From the NCBI RefSeq assembly GCF_007860125.1, contig NZ_SJPW01000008.1:1-64000 (forward strand): a stretch of DNA of 64,000 bases, in the 5' to 3' direction. Of this stretch, positions 28,836 to 38,654 are shown in pieces (position 1 is the stretch's first letter; each line of letters begins with the position of its first letter). The position numbers and the translations under genes are program-made. This DNA comes from Rubripirellula tenax. GTDB lineage: Bacteria > Planctomycetota > Planctomycetia > Pirellulales > Pirellulaceae. A model generated the notes under the pieces. That model searched no databases. It was given only the letters and a program-made list of their open reading frames with translations, and had not been told where the DNA came from.

Positions 28836-28940
28836 GGTAATGTCGCGGGAAGATTGCGAAAAACGATGCAATCCTACAGCGTAGGCGATCAGCGGAAACC
28901 TGGGAATCGGCGGTGGCATCCGTCCAAGAAACTACGGCGA

Positions 28941-31463
28941 CTAAAACAACCGAATTTCCCCGTCGCGGTCGTCAAGATCCCAGTCTGACGCAACCGCTTG
29001 AAAAATGTCGCCCGATTGAAAAATGTGATCGACCGCTTCTGTCGAAACCGATCCGAGATTTTCAGCTTCTAGATTTTCAGAACCTTCGTCTACCAATCGC
29101 GGTAACTGGTTGATGATCTGCAGCGCGTCCAACGCCGTGACTTGATAGTCGCCGTTGACGTCAAAAAACGACTCTCCCGGCGAATCGTTCACCGGATCTA
29201 AGTCGGGTGTGGTTTGTCGCGCCAATTGGTTGATCACCAGCAGAACGTCGCGAGCGGTGACGCCCTCGCCGTTGGAAACATCAAAACGATCGACCGGGTT
29301 TTGGAATTTTGCAGGCTCGTTGTCAAGCAGCGTGAACGATGCCGACGCCGAGTCGTAATTCGTGGCCGAGAACGTCAAATCAAATCGGATCGACCGTTCG
29401 GGCAAGTCATCGTCGATCGGTTGCACGGGCAGTCGAACTTCGCGTACGCCGGCAGGCAGTTCGATTGACGTGGCTAGATCCAATTGAGTCGTGTTAACGC
29501 CGACGACGCTCACGGTGATCGCTTCGTCGACGTCGGTGTTGGATCGCGTCAAAACGAAAAAGATCGCTGGCGTTCCTGCCTCGTTCGTCGATTCGCCGGT
29601 GAAGCTGGCGCTGAGCGACTCGGCATCCCGGACCTGGACATCGACCGAGCCTCCGCTGACGCCACTGCCGGTCGCCGAGATCGTGACGGACTGGACGCCG
29701 TCCAAAAGTGCATCGTCGACGGCCGCCACAGAAACGGTAGCCGACGTTTGGCCCGCAGGGATCACGACGGTTGCGGGAACAGTCGCTTCACCGATGTCGC
29801 TGGATGACAACGTGATCGTTTGGTCGGTTGTCGGCGCCGCTCCGGTACGACGGACGGTCAATGTTGCCGCGTCTGCGCCCTGGTCTTCGTCAATCGCCGG
29901 GATGTCAAGTTCTAGGATCAGTTCGGGCGGTTCGCTCACCGTGATCGTGAACATCTTTTCGCTTGCACCATTGTTGTCGTCGGTGACTCGCACCGTCACC
30001 GTCTTGTTTCCGGTGGTCGTGTAGGTGTGGCTGCCGTCGAACGAACCTTCGGTGACGGTTCCGTCACGCCCACCAAGTTGATCGACCGTTGCGGTTCCCG
30101 AGTCGATCGTCCCGTCGCCCCAATCGATCGTGAAAGGAAATTCCTCGACAGTGGCGGGGTTGCTACTGGGATTTGAGAAGCCTGGATCAATGAATGTGCC
30201 GATGTTTTCGATCGAGAACGGCTGATTAACGGTTTCGGTCCGATTGCCAACGACCGTCAATGTCGGCGCGACGTTGTCGACTCTGACGGTGCGGATGTCC
30301 TGGTAAACGATGTCTCCTTGGACCGCACCGGATATCGTCACCGAGATCGTGTAGTCTCCGTCGTCGGCGTAAACGTGATTCCCGGCCGCGGTTGCCGAAA
30401 GATCGACCACGTCCCAACCGATGTCGTCCATCGCTGCAAAATCCAGAATCGAAAATGCGGTCCGCGCATTGCCGACGATAACGGGGCCCATCAACGAAGG
30501 CTGGCCGGCGGGAACGGATTCGGCCCAGTGCTGTGGCGCCAGAGGGACGTTCCCCGAACCGACGTAGGCGGCTTTGGCGTTCGTTCCTGCGAACGAACCA
30601 CTCGTGGTGACGGTGTTCCAGGAATCGGACGTTCCGAAACCGAGTGCGTGTGCCAATTCGTGGGTCGCGATGCTGAGGAAATCGAGACCGTCGATGGGGA
30701 TCTCACTGGGATCGTCACCGACGTAGTACAGCGACTTCCTGGGCGCATCAAAGCTGATCGACGCGTACAGCGGTGCGATGTCGGTTGCCGGTGACGCTAG
30801 CACGCCCGGTTCACCGCGGCTGAAAATGGCGTTTTGGTTGGCGATCGCTTCGTTGCATTGGGCACCGGGAATGCACGTCCGGCTGAAGCTGATCGAGGCT
30901 CCTCCGCCGACACCGGCCGTGCCCGCCGGAAGGTCTCTAGCGCCGGCGTAAACAATGATCGTGTTCGCTGCGATCGTCGGATTCTCGGGTAAAGCGAACA
31001 GATCGCCTTCGACCTTTGCGGGAGACCCTTGCGACGGATGAAAAATTCTCGGCTTTACCGTCACGAACTGCTTCGGGGTGACGGCATCCAGCGTGTCGGT
31101 AAAACGAGACACGATGGCGTCGGCTGCCTGCTGAAGCTTCACCCGGCGAGGGTCACTGGCGCTGTTACCGAAGAAACCCGATGAATCTAGCGAATAGTCG
31201 AGAACAATTTTGATGTTGCCCGTCGCGTTGCCGCCTGTGACCGTCCCGGTGGACGTCGTCCCATCGCCCCAGTCAATCAGAGCCGTGGCATCGCCGACGA
31301 GTCCGGCCGTTGAAACGGGAATACTGAGCGAAAACGAATCGCCCTCTGCGATCATCATCCGCCGAGTCTCGAGCGATTCAAGTCGGCAATGACGACGTCT
31401 TAGAAGCTTCGGCCGAGAACACGGCCGAAGAAATCGCGGCATTTGCATGCTATCCCCATGCAT
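28941..31463 (-). CDS. large secreted metalloprotease-like protein with PKD, Calx-beta-like and dockerin domains
   Basis: 840 residues. The N-terminus is basic and carries LESLETRRMM (28-37), a motif common at the start of large planctomycete secreted proteins. Residues 38-85 are the first half of a PKD-like domain (IDWGDGTTSTGTV). A peptidase-like region follows, with HELAHALGFG (268-277), an HExxH zincin motif. The second half of the PKD fold resumes near residue 360 (GNHVYADDGDYTISVTISG). Then come a second PKD domain, two Calx-beta-like repeats, and a C-terminal dockerin pair (FDVSNGEGVTARDVLLVINQL and FDVNGDYQVTALDALQIINQL). Likely extracellular or cell-surface. Confidence 0.85.
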   Translation of the reverse strand: MHGDSMQMPRFLRPCSRPKLLRRRHCRLESLETRRMMIAEGDSFSLSIPVSTAGLVGDATALIDWGDGTTSTGTVTGGNATGNIKIVLDYSLDSSGFFGNSASDPRRVKLQQAADAIVSRFTDTLDAVTPKQFVTVKPRIFHPSQGSPAKVEGDLFALPENPTIAANTIIVYAGARDLPAGTAGVGGGASISFSRTCIPGAQCNEAIANQNAIFSRGEPGVLASPATDIAPLYASISFDAPRKSLYYVGDDPSEIPIDGLDFLSIATHELAHALGFGTSDSWNTVTTSGSFAGTNAKAAYVGSGNVPLAPQHWAESVPAGQPSLMGPVIVGNARTAFSILDFAAMDDIGWDVVDLSATAAGNHVYADDGDYTISVTISGAVQGDIVYQDIRTVRVDNVAPTLTVVGNRTETVNQPFSIENIGTFIDPGFSNPSSNPATVEEFPFTIDWGDGTIDSGTATVDQLGGRDGTVTEGSFDGSHTYTTTGNKTVTVRVTDDNNGASEKMFTITVSEPPELILELDIPAIDEDQGADAATLTVRRTGAAPTTDQTITLSSSDIGEATVPATVVIPAGQTSATVSVAAVDDALLDGVQSVTISATGSGVSGGSVDVQVRDAESLSASFTGESTNEAGTPAIFFVLTRSNTDVDEAITVSVVGVNTTQLDLATSIELPAGVREVRLPVQPIDDDLPERSIRFDLTFSATNYDSASASFTLLDNEPAKFQNPVDRFDVSNGEGVTARDVLLVINQLARQTTPDLDPVNDSPGESFFDVNGDYQVTALDALQIINQLPRLVDEGSENLEAENLGSVSTEAVDHIFQSGDIFQAVASDWDLDDRDGEIRLF

Positions 31464-31581
31464 AAGTAGATAAGACGAAGCCGCAGAATCGATCCCTCGA
31501 GTTCCGCAGAACGGAACCTGATCCTATCGGTTTCCCCGAATCGAACAAGCCGATTTTATCGACCGCGTCGTATCGCAGTGC

Positions 31582-31914
31582 CTATTCGGCATCCGGCGAT
31601 GGTGAACGTCGGAACACTGCGACAATGTCATCGACGGGGACGACGAACAATTGGTTGTCGTGTTCCAGGTCGACGGGGATCGCATTTTTGGGGTGAAACA
31701 GGATCTTGTCGTACTGGCGCAGCGGCAATTCGTCGTCGTTCTCAACGGCCGCACTGATAGTGACGATGCGTCCCGTAATCGTCGGGATCTCGGCTGCATC
31801 GGGCAATGCGATACCGCCTCGCGTCTCGCGTTTCGGTTCGTCCTTGCGAACGAGAACGCGGTCGCCGATTGGTTCGACGTGTTCAAACGCGTTGGCGGTC
31901 TTCTTCTTTCCCAT
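31582..31914 (-). CDS. groES: GroES-family co-chaperonin
   Basis: 110 residues from ATG 31914; GTG 31920 is an equally possible start (GGAGG lies nine bases before it, and GGAG five bases before the ATG). Cpn10 signature: EPIGDRVLVRKDEP near the N-terminus, RGGIALPDAAE as mobile loop, and LFVVPVDDIVAVF at the end. There is no groEL beside it, so it is a stand-alone copy. The C-terminal tail (RRSPSPDAE) is longer than usual. Confidence 0.88.
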   Translation of the reverse strand: MGKKKTANAFEHVEPIGDRVLVRKDEPKRETRGGIALPDAAEIPTITGRIVTISAAVENDDELPLRQYDKILFHPKNAIPVDLEHDNQLFVVPVDDIVAVFRRSPSPDAE

Positions 31915-32012
31915 CGTCACTCCGAGAGTCCTCCCGTAATACGGGCCGGTCGGGCATCGACCGGATACGCGATTGTGAACTTCAAATCAGGTTGCGCCGA
32001 GACGGCACAGGC

Positions 32013-33029
32013 TCAGTTCGGCACGAACGTCTTCGCGTGCGATTCGCGTTGGGCCAGTTCCAAGTCGTGCTGCGTCATGATGCGCGCGAGTTCTTCTAAA
32101 TCCGTCGTCGCCACCCAGCCCAGTTTGTCCTTGGCCTTCGACGCGTCGCCAAGCAACAGATCGACTTCGGCGGGGCGGAAGTATCGAGGATCAATTTCGA
32201 CGTGGTCTTCGTAGTTGAGTCCCAGTTGCTCGAACACCAGGCGACAGAAATCTCGCACCGATTCCGTGCGACCGGTCGCCAGCACAAAATCATCAGCTTC
32301 GCTGTGCTGAAGAATCCGCCACATGCCTTCGACGTAATCTTTGGCGTAACCCCAGTCGCGTTTCGCGTCCAGATTGCCGAGGTACAGTTTTTCCTGCAGA
32401 CCGACTTTGATTCGTCCGGCCGCACGCGTGATCTTGCGAGTCACGAAGGTCTCACCCCGCCGTTCAGATTCGTGGTTGAACAAAATTCCATTGCTGGCGA
32501 ACAGATCGTAACCGCGCCGATAGTTCACCGTTTGGTGATAGGCATACACTTTCGCACATGCATAAGGCGATTGCGGGTTGAAAGGAGTCGTTTCTTTCTG
32601 CGGCGTTTCCAAAACATCGCCATACATTTCACTGCTACTGGCTTGGTAGACCTTCACTTCCTTGTTTTTGTTCAACAACCGGGCCGCTTCCAATACATTC
32701 AGAGCGCCGACGCCAACGGTTTGCAGCGTGTAATTCGGTTGATCGTAGGAAACACGAACGTGGCTTTGAGCGCCGAGGTTGTAGATCTCGTCCGGCTCGA
32801 TTTCCAGAACCAAATTCGTCAGCGCTTGACCGTCCGTCAAATCGCCATAGTGCAAACGCAATCGCGATTCGGTGTGAACGTCTTGATAAAGGTGGTCGAT
32901 CCGTTCGGTCGAAAACGTGCTGCTGCGTCGTACCAGTCCATGAACTTCATAGCCCTTATCGAGCAACAGTTCCGTCAGATAGCTGCCGTCTTGGCCGGTG
33001 ATTCCGGTGATCAACGCTGATTTGGTCAT
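32013..33029 (-). CDS. gmd: GDP-mannose 4,6-dehydratase
   Basis: 338 residues. Short-chain dehydrogenase with the NAD(P) motif [16 protein letters not shown] (8-23) and active-site Tyr-x-x-x-Lys in [24 protein letters not shown] and the [14 protein letters not shown] block are typical of Gmd. It makes GDP-4-keto-6-deoxymannose, the substrate of the next gene. Together they give GDP-L-fucose, for polysaccharides. Gmd and Fcl are 54 bp apart on the same strand, with fcl upstream. Confidence 0.97.
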   Translation of the reverse strand: MTKSALITGITGQDGSYLTELLLDKGYEVHGLVRRSSTFSTERIDHLYQDVHTESRLRLHYGDLTDGQALTNLVLEIEPDEIYNLGAQSHVRVSYDQPNYTLQTVGVGALNVLEAARLLNKNKEVKVYQASSSEMYGDVLETPQKETTPFNPQSPYACAKVYAYHQTVNYRRGYDLFASNGILFNHESERRGETFVTRKITRAAGRIKVGLQEKLYLGNLDAKRDWGYAKDYVEGMWRILQHSEADDFVLATGRTESVRDFCRLVFEQLGLNYEDHVEIDPRYFRPAEVDLLLGDASKAKDKLGWVATTDLEELARIMTQHDLELAQRESHAKTFVPN

Positions 33030-33083
33030 GATTGGGAAAGTAGGTTGGTGGCTGCTTCGTGGTAACGTGATTGAATGAGATTC

Positions 33084-34037
33084 TTAAACCGACCGTAGGT
33101 CGCCGGCTTTGTTTTCAGACAGGAAACTCTGGTACGTTCGTTTGAGTCCGTCGGCGAGAGATACTTTGTGTTTCCAGCCCGTCGAATGCAAGCGAGTCGC
33201 ATCGGTGCATTTTACGGGCGTGCCATCGGGCCGCGTCGGATCGGTGACGACTTTGCCTCGATAGCCGACGGTATCGGCGACCATTTGGGCGACTTCAAAA
33301 ATGGTATGGTCAACTCCGGTGCCAACATTGACCCAATCCGGTGGGTCGTCGTTCATGCACAGGTGTACCAGCGCGTCGGCCAAGTCGTCGACAAACAGAA
33401 ACTCGCGTCGTGGTGAACCCGTTCCCCAAATGGTAACCGACGGCGCCGATTCGACGGCCGCTTCGTGGAAACGACGAATCAACGCCGGTAAAACATGACT
33501 GTGTTCTGGATGATAGTTGTCGCCGGGGCCGTACAGGTTGGTCGGCATCGCGCTGTGGAACATCACGCCCTGCTGGCGACGATAATACTGGCAAAGCTTC
33601 AGACCCGAAATTTTTGCCAACGCATAGGCTTCGTTGGTGGGTTCCAACGGGCCCGTCAGCAGCGATTCTTCGCGGATCGGTTGCGGGCAATCGCGGGGAT
33701 AGATGCACGTGCTGCCCAGAAACAAGAATCGCCGGACACCGGCTGCATACGCCGCGTTGATGGCCGACATCGCCATGGTCACGTTCTGGGACAGAAACTC
33801 AACCGGGTACGTGTTGTTAGCAACAATCCCACCAACCTTGGCAGCGGCAAAAATAACGGTGGAAGGGCGATGCTGGTTGAAAAACGCCAGCGTCGCGTCC
33901 GAATCGCACAGATCCAAAGTCCCACGGTCGGCCGTGATCACTTCGCACGGTTCATCCGCAAGCCGTCGGCATAGCGCCGACCCGACCATTCCGCGGTGAC
34001 CCGCGACGTAGACCTTTCCGATGAGTTCTTTTTTCAT
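33084..34037 (-). CDS. fcl: GDP-L-fucose synthase
   Basis: 317 residues from ATG 34037, where the conserved start (GKVYVAGHRGMVGSALCRRL) begins. The glycine-rich NADP motif and Tyr-x-x-x-Lys (YALAKISGLKLCQYY) are present, as are the WGTGSPRREFLFVDDLA and NVGTG blocks of the family. It epimerises and reduces the Gmd product to GDP-L-fucose. The window thus holds both synthesis and breakdown of fucose. Confidence 0.97.
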   Translation of the reverse strand: MKKELIGKVYVAGHRGMVGSALCRRLADEPCEVITADRGTLDLCDSDATLAFFNQHRPSTVIFAAAKVGGIVANNTYPVEFLSQNVTMAMSAINAAYAAGVRRFLFLGSTCIYPRDCPQPIREESLLTGPLEPTNEAYALAKISGLKLCQYYRRQQGVMFHSAMPTNLYGPGDNYHPEHSHVLPALIRRFHEAAVESAPSVTIWGTGSPRREFLFVDDLADALVHLCMNDDPPDWVNVGTGVDHTIFEVAQMVADTVGYRGKVVTDPTRPDGTPVKCTDATRLHSTGWKHKVSLADGLKRTYQSFLSENKAGDLRSV

Positions 34038-34294
34038 GCCCCAAGGGTAATCCGCTCGCCCGTCGCTTGGAATGGAGGACAGGATGGTTTCGCTTGAGTC
34101 GCTCGGGGCGTCGGTTGGGAATGCGCTGATTATGCCGGTATCGTCGCCTTTTGCGTTTGGGGGAACTCGACAGGGGATAGTGGACATTTCCGCCTGGCTC
34201 GGTCGATCAGCTTGGTACACGTCTGCGTCAAGTCCGGAGGGTCGGGGTTTGTCGCCTGCGTAAACGTTAACGCCAGCATGGAAGAGACTGAGGG

Positions 34295-37200
34295 ATGCGC
34301 AAGGAAGTCAAAAGATCGCTACTGCTGTGGCCTGCCGCTGCATCAGCCACCATTACAGCCGCCGCTTGGATCGGAATCCAAGTACCGGTGTATCAATCGC
34401 TGCATCCCACGACGGCGTCGCAAGCTCCGGCGCAGTCGATGGCGTCCGTGCGAGTCGCTGCGTTTCGCCAATCGGTTGCTGCCTGGACGAAGAGTGCAAA
34501 GCGTTCGGCGTCGAAGCCGTCAGGGAAGTGCCTCTCGTCCGCGTCCTTGTCGTCCGCCGACATCACGCCGCTTGAACCGACCGGGCCGTCGACACAGCCG
34601 AGCGCAAACCTGATGTCGCTGAGTTCGGGATCGCTCGCCGATCGTAGCGAGTACGGATCGCGTGGCGTTCGGTTGCCTGCACGCGTCGCCAGCGTGTTTG
34701 GCGAAGGCGAACGATTGTTTCTGTTGGCGCCCGTCCGCGATCCGAAGCAAGAATTGGCCGGACTCGCACGTCAGCTTCACGATGAAGCCGCATCGCGTTT
34801 CGACGTTGCCAGCGGTACGTGCATCGTCAGCGACGTTCCCATGAGCACCCGGACTCTGCAAAGCTTGCGAAATCGCAGTCGCGTCATTCAAACGGCGCCC
34901 GTCGAAGCAAACGCAGTGGGGAGCGTCGAGGAAACCGTCGGGGCCGATACGTTTGAGTTGACGCCCGCCGCCATCAAGCCGAATGCCATCACCGTCGCGA
35001 CGCCAGTTGCCGAGAAGCCGCAGCCGAAAGTGGCGGCTCGGAAATCGAGTCTGCCCGAATCGAATCGCGTCTTGGCGAAACCGGCGCGGATCGAAAAGCC
35101 TGTGTTGGAGACATTGTTCGCAGGTGATGAAGAAGAACAGTCCTACGTCACCGACCTGCCGCAAATCAAAATGAGCGTACGGTCGGATCAACTGACAAAG
35201 AAGTCGGCCAGCGATTGGCCCGCCGGTTGGCCGGTGACATCGCAGCTAGACAATCAATTGCAATCGTTGACAGCATCGACGGTCGATCCGCAGATCGCGG
35301 ACTGGTCGCAACAAGTCCAGTCGGCGCTCGGCCAACTGAGATCGCTTCATCGCTTGGGTGACGCCGAAGCCGGCGATGTGTTGGCCGAACTGGATCTTGT
35401 CGCTCGTTCGGGCGAAATCGCAGCCGAGCGTTTGGACGATCGGGACCAGCAAACGAAGTGGTTGCAAGCCGTTCACGCGCTCAACCGTCGGCTTCGCGTG
35501 TGGCGGCCGGTTTGGGAAGTCACCCGAAACAGCCAGTCCACTTGGATGGTCTCTGATCAAGTCTCCGATGCGAAGCCGGCGTCGGTATCCACCGAGGAAG
35601 TTCTCGCCGCTGTTGAAATCGTCCGCAACGAATTGACGGAAACTGGCGACGAAGATGGCTGGGCGGCGTACCTGTTGCTAGACGAAATCCAAACGGCGGC
35701 CAATTCCCAATTTCGTGAAGTCGCTCGCCGCGAAGAGCGATCGATCGTCGCACAACGGTTGCTGTCGCGTTTGAGTTGGCACGCGTTGCAGGAAGACCAT
35801 TTACAGTGGTTGGACCGCGCGTCGGTGCGAACATTGGCCAGCGTGATCCGTCCTTGGGCCCGCGGCGCCGTGGATTACGCCGACTTGATGGACCAGATCG
35901 AACGTCAAGAAAGCGACGCACTCGACATGGCGGCTATCGAGATCGCAGACGCCGTTCAAACGCTTCGCTATGCCGACAATCCTCAAGCCGTTGAAATTGC
36001 TTCGTCGCTGGAATCGTACTACCGCAATGCGAACGTTCGAATCGCGATCAGCCAAACGATGCTGAACCGAATGCTGCCGACGATCGATCCCAAGAGTGTT
36101 CCGCTGAACACGACGATGTTGGGAACGCGCGTTCGCGGTACCAGTGACATCAGCAGCAACTTAGCGATCCAACTGACGCCCGCAGCAGATCGATGGGCGA
36201 TGCAATTGCAGACGCTTGGAAATGTGACGACACGATCGACCGGATTCAACGGACCCGTCGCGCTACGGACGACCGGTTCGTCGAGTTTCGTCGCCGCGAC
36301 ACCGATCGAAGTATCAAGTGATGGTGTTCGGACGGGCAACGTATCGGTGGACGTCCAAGGCAATACCCGATTGCGAGGCGTTCGATCCGACTATGACAGT
36401 TGGCCTTTGGTTGGGACGCTTGTTCGCTCGATCGCCGAGTCTCGCTATGATCAAGCGTCGCCGATGTCGAATCGCTTGGCGAACCGAAAGATCAAAACGG
36501 AAGTCAGCTCAGAAATCCAGACTCGGTTGAACGAACAAGTCGGCGCCGCGTCGGCACAATTGTCGTCCTTGGTTCTGGGGCCTTTGGGCAAATTGCAACT
36601 CGATCCCCAAGTGATCGACATGCAAACGACCAACGAGCGATTGTTGGCCCGCTATCGTTTGGCGGGCGACTGGCAGCTGGCTGCGTTCACTCCGCGTCCA
36701 CGGGCGCCACAGTCGAGTCTGATGAGTTTGCAAGTTCACCAGTCGGCCATCAACAACACGTTGGAACAATTGGTGCCAAGGGACAAACCGACGGCAATCG
36801 AGGAAGTACTGAGTCAGGCCGCTACCCTGTTCGGGCAAGAGCTTACGATGCCCGATGACATGCCCGAAGGCGTCACGATCCAGTTTGCTCGGACGCGACC
36901 GATCACCGTCGAAATCGAAGACGGCCAGTTGTGGGTGACGATGCGGATCGTTCGATTGAACCAAGGCTCGCGAGTCGACTTGACCCAGTTCATCGTTCGT
37001 GCCGCATTCACGCCCCAAGTCAACGGTTTGGAAGCGTCGCTCGTCCGCGAAGGGCACCTGCGAATCAGTGGACCGGGAATGTCGATGCGTGAACGCTTGC
37101 CGGTGCGAGCGATCTTCAACAAGGTACTCGCGCAAAGCCGCCCGCTGCCGTTGACGTTGCCCATGATGACCCAACACCCATCAATGAAAGGTCTCGCAGT

Positions 37201-37297
37201 AAGCCAGTTGGAACTGCGTGGCGGTTGGATCGGAATGGCCTTCAGCGAAGCGACGGCACCGCGAATCGCATTGCAGACGCTCGGCACGGATCGGTAA
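34295..37297 (+). CDS. large conserved-looking protein of unknown function with N-terminal membrane anchor
   Basis: 1000 residues. One hydrophobic segment at about 9-27 (LLLWPAAASATITAAAWIG) could be a signal or anchor. Residues 30-300 are Ser/Ala/Pro-rich and probably disordered. From about 310 on the sequence is a mostly helical region, followed by a beta-rich C-terminal half with repeated Leu/Val-Thr patterns (SSNLAIQLTPAADRWAMQLQ, VSVDVQGNTRLRG). No catalytic motif is visible. A good GAGGG ribosome-binding site precedes ATG 34295. I do not recognise a family; similar anchored proteins occur in planctomycetes, but function is unknown. Confidence 0.7.
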   Translation: MRKEVKRSLLLWPAAASATITAAAWIGIQVPVYQSLHPTTASQAPAQSMASVRVAAFRQSVAAWTKSAKRSASKPSGKCLSSASLSSADITPLEPTGPSTQPSANLMSLSSGSLADRSEYGSRGVRLPARVASVFGEGERLFLLAPVRDPKQELAGLARQLHDEAASRFDVASGTCIVSDVPMSTRTLQSLRNRSRVIQTAPVEANAVGSVEETVGADTFELTPAAIKPNAITVATPVAEKPQPKVAARKSSLPESNRVLAKPARIEKPVLETLFAGDEEEQSYVTDLPQIKMSVRSDQLTKKSASDWPAGWPVTSQLDNQLQSLTASTVDPQIADWSQQVQSALGQLRSLHRLGDAEAGDVLAELDLVARSGEIAAERLDDRDQQTKWLQAVHALNRRLRVWRPVWEVTRNSQSTWMVSDQVSDAKPASVSTEEVLAAVEIVRNELTETGDEDGWAAYLLLDEIQTAANSQFREVARREERSIVAQRLLSRLSWHALQEDHLQWLDRASVRTLASVIRPWARGAVDYADLMDQIERQESDALDMAAIEIADAVQTLRYADNPQAVEIASSLESYYRNANVRIAISQTMLNRMLPTIDPKSVPLNTTMLGTRVRGTSDISSNLAIQLTPAADRWAMQLQTLGNVTTRSTGFNGPVALRTTGSSSFVAATPIEVSSDGVRTGNVSVDVQGNTRLRGVRSDYDSWPLVGTLVRSIAESRYDQASPMSNRLANRKIKTEVSSEIQTRLNEQVGAASAQLSSLVLGPLGKLQLDPQVIDMQTTNERLLARYRLAGDWQLAAFTPRPRAPQSSLMSLQVHQSAINNTLEQLVPRDKPTAIEEVLSQAATLFGQELTMPDDMPEGVTIQFARTRPITVEIEDGQLWVTMRIVRLNQGSRVDLTQFIVRAAFTPQVNGLEASLVREGHLRISGPGMSMRERLPVRAIFNKVLAQSRPLPLTLPMMTQHPSMKGLAVSQLELRGGWIGMAFSEATAPRIALQTLGTDR

Positions 37298-37390
37298 ACC
37301 AGATCACAAACGTGGGGAAGGCATCTTGCCTGCCAATCCATTGAGCCAGGCGATCGCAGGTTGGAAGCCTACGCTAAGACTATGCTAAAA

Positions 37391-38488
37391 CTATGTAACG
37401 GTCCCTTTCGCGAACTCACAAATGTGTGCGTTCGCGACGGGTGCCGGGCAACTCCAAACCAAAAAGAACATAGCCTGTTTGCAGAGTCGTCCGGCCAAGT
37501 GCCCGTCGACGAAACCGGCTCCCTTGGCTGCGGTCAACGCCGCTTGCGTTGATCGCAAAGCCAAACGGTTTGCGTCACCGCGAATTTTTGCGGGGTCGCA
37601 ATCCGACAACGAAACTTCACCCCGACCTGCGCGCAGCAGCGATGCCTCCGATTGATCAACCTCCCGGGTCAACTCATCGCTTGCTTCGCGCAGGTCGGGT
37701 CGGCGTGACGCTTCGTCAGCCAATAACTTACTCGCCGCTCGCGACAGCCCCACCGCCAGCGCTGACGTCTGCAACCCGCCCGCGCCGCCGCTTTGGCTGC
37801 TCAACACATTCGTGACTGGGCCGACAAGGACATCGTCGCGTTGGATGCAAACATTGTCGAACCGAACTTGATCGGTACAGCTTCCCGATAGCGCGATCAG
37901 GTTCACGCCATCACCGGTGCTCACTCCCTGCATATCCGACGGCACGGCCGCCAAGATTTCACGCCCATCCGAAAGCGTTGCACCGATCACAAACACATCC
38001 GCGTAAGGTGCGCCCGTGACCCAAGGTGAAACCCCATCAAGGCGATACCCATCGGCCGTTGCTTGCGCGGCCAGGATGGGGGTCGCCAAGTGGCGACTGC
38101 TGGTCGTCAGATGGCTGATGCCGACGGTCGCGAATTTTTCTCCGCTGGCCAAATCACTGATCCAGCGATCGATCATGCTGGCATTGCCACTTGCCGATAT
38201 TCGTCGGAGCGCACCCATGAATTGCGTGATCACAAACGCGGTCGTCAAATCCGCTTCCGCCAATCGGATGTAGCCGCGAATCAGGTCCTCGTCGCTCCAT
38301 CCCAACCCACCCGCATTTTTGGGCAAGAACCAACGGTAGACGCCCGCCCGGCCGCACAACTGAAGCGACGCTTGCGGCCATGCGTGGGCCGATGCCGATT
38401 CGTCAGCTAGGATTCGCAAATCGTCTCGCAGCCGGGTGATCGCCGGTCCGGTGGGGGACTGCACGATCAGAAATTCGTCATCAGGCAT
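37391..38488 (-). CDS. acyl-CoA dehydrogenase family protein
   Basis: 365 residues from ATG 38488; the frame is open upstream but the extra residues do not look conserved. N-terminal helical part (residues 20-120), then the FAD-binding beta-domain with FATVGISHLTTSSRH, SPWVTGAPYADVFVIGATL and SGSCTDQVRFDNVCIQRDDVL, then a C-terminal helical bundle. The usual catalytic Glu position cannot be confirmed, so this may be a divergent flavoprotein rather than a true beta-oxidation enzyme. No other fatty-acid genes adjoin it; the divergent neighbour is the ATP-grasp gene. Confidence 0.8.
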   Translation of the reverse strand: MPDDEFLIVQSPTGPAITRLRDDLRILADESASAHAWPQASLQLCGRAGVYRWFLPKNAGGLGWSDEDLIRGYIRLAEADLTTAFVITQFMGALRRISASGNASMIDRWISDLASGEKFATVGISHLTTSSRHLATPILAAQATADGYRLDGVSPWVTGAPYADVFVIGATLSDGREILAAVPSDMQGVSTGDGVNLIALSGSCTDQVRFDNVCIQRDDVLVGPVTNVLSSQSGGAGGLQTSALAVGLSRAASKLLADEASRRPDLREASDELTREVDQSEASLLRAGRGEVSLSDCDPAKIRGDANRLALRSTQAALTAAKGAGFVDGHLAGRLCKQAMFFLVWSCPAPVANAHICEFAKGTVT

Positions 38489-38654
38489 CGCTAAACTCGT
38501 CAAAGGCGGAACGCTGTTCAAGACTAACTGCGTGAAGGGCTCGGGCCCAGCATGCGGGCGTGCCAAAGCGGGACGGCTGAGATATAACCAACGCTCAAAG
38601 TTCCATTTATTCTGTATGCGCCGAGGTTCGCGAGTTTTGAACTCTACCGTTTCC

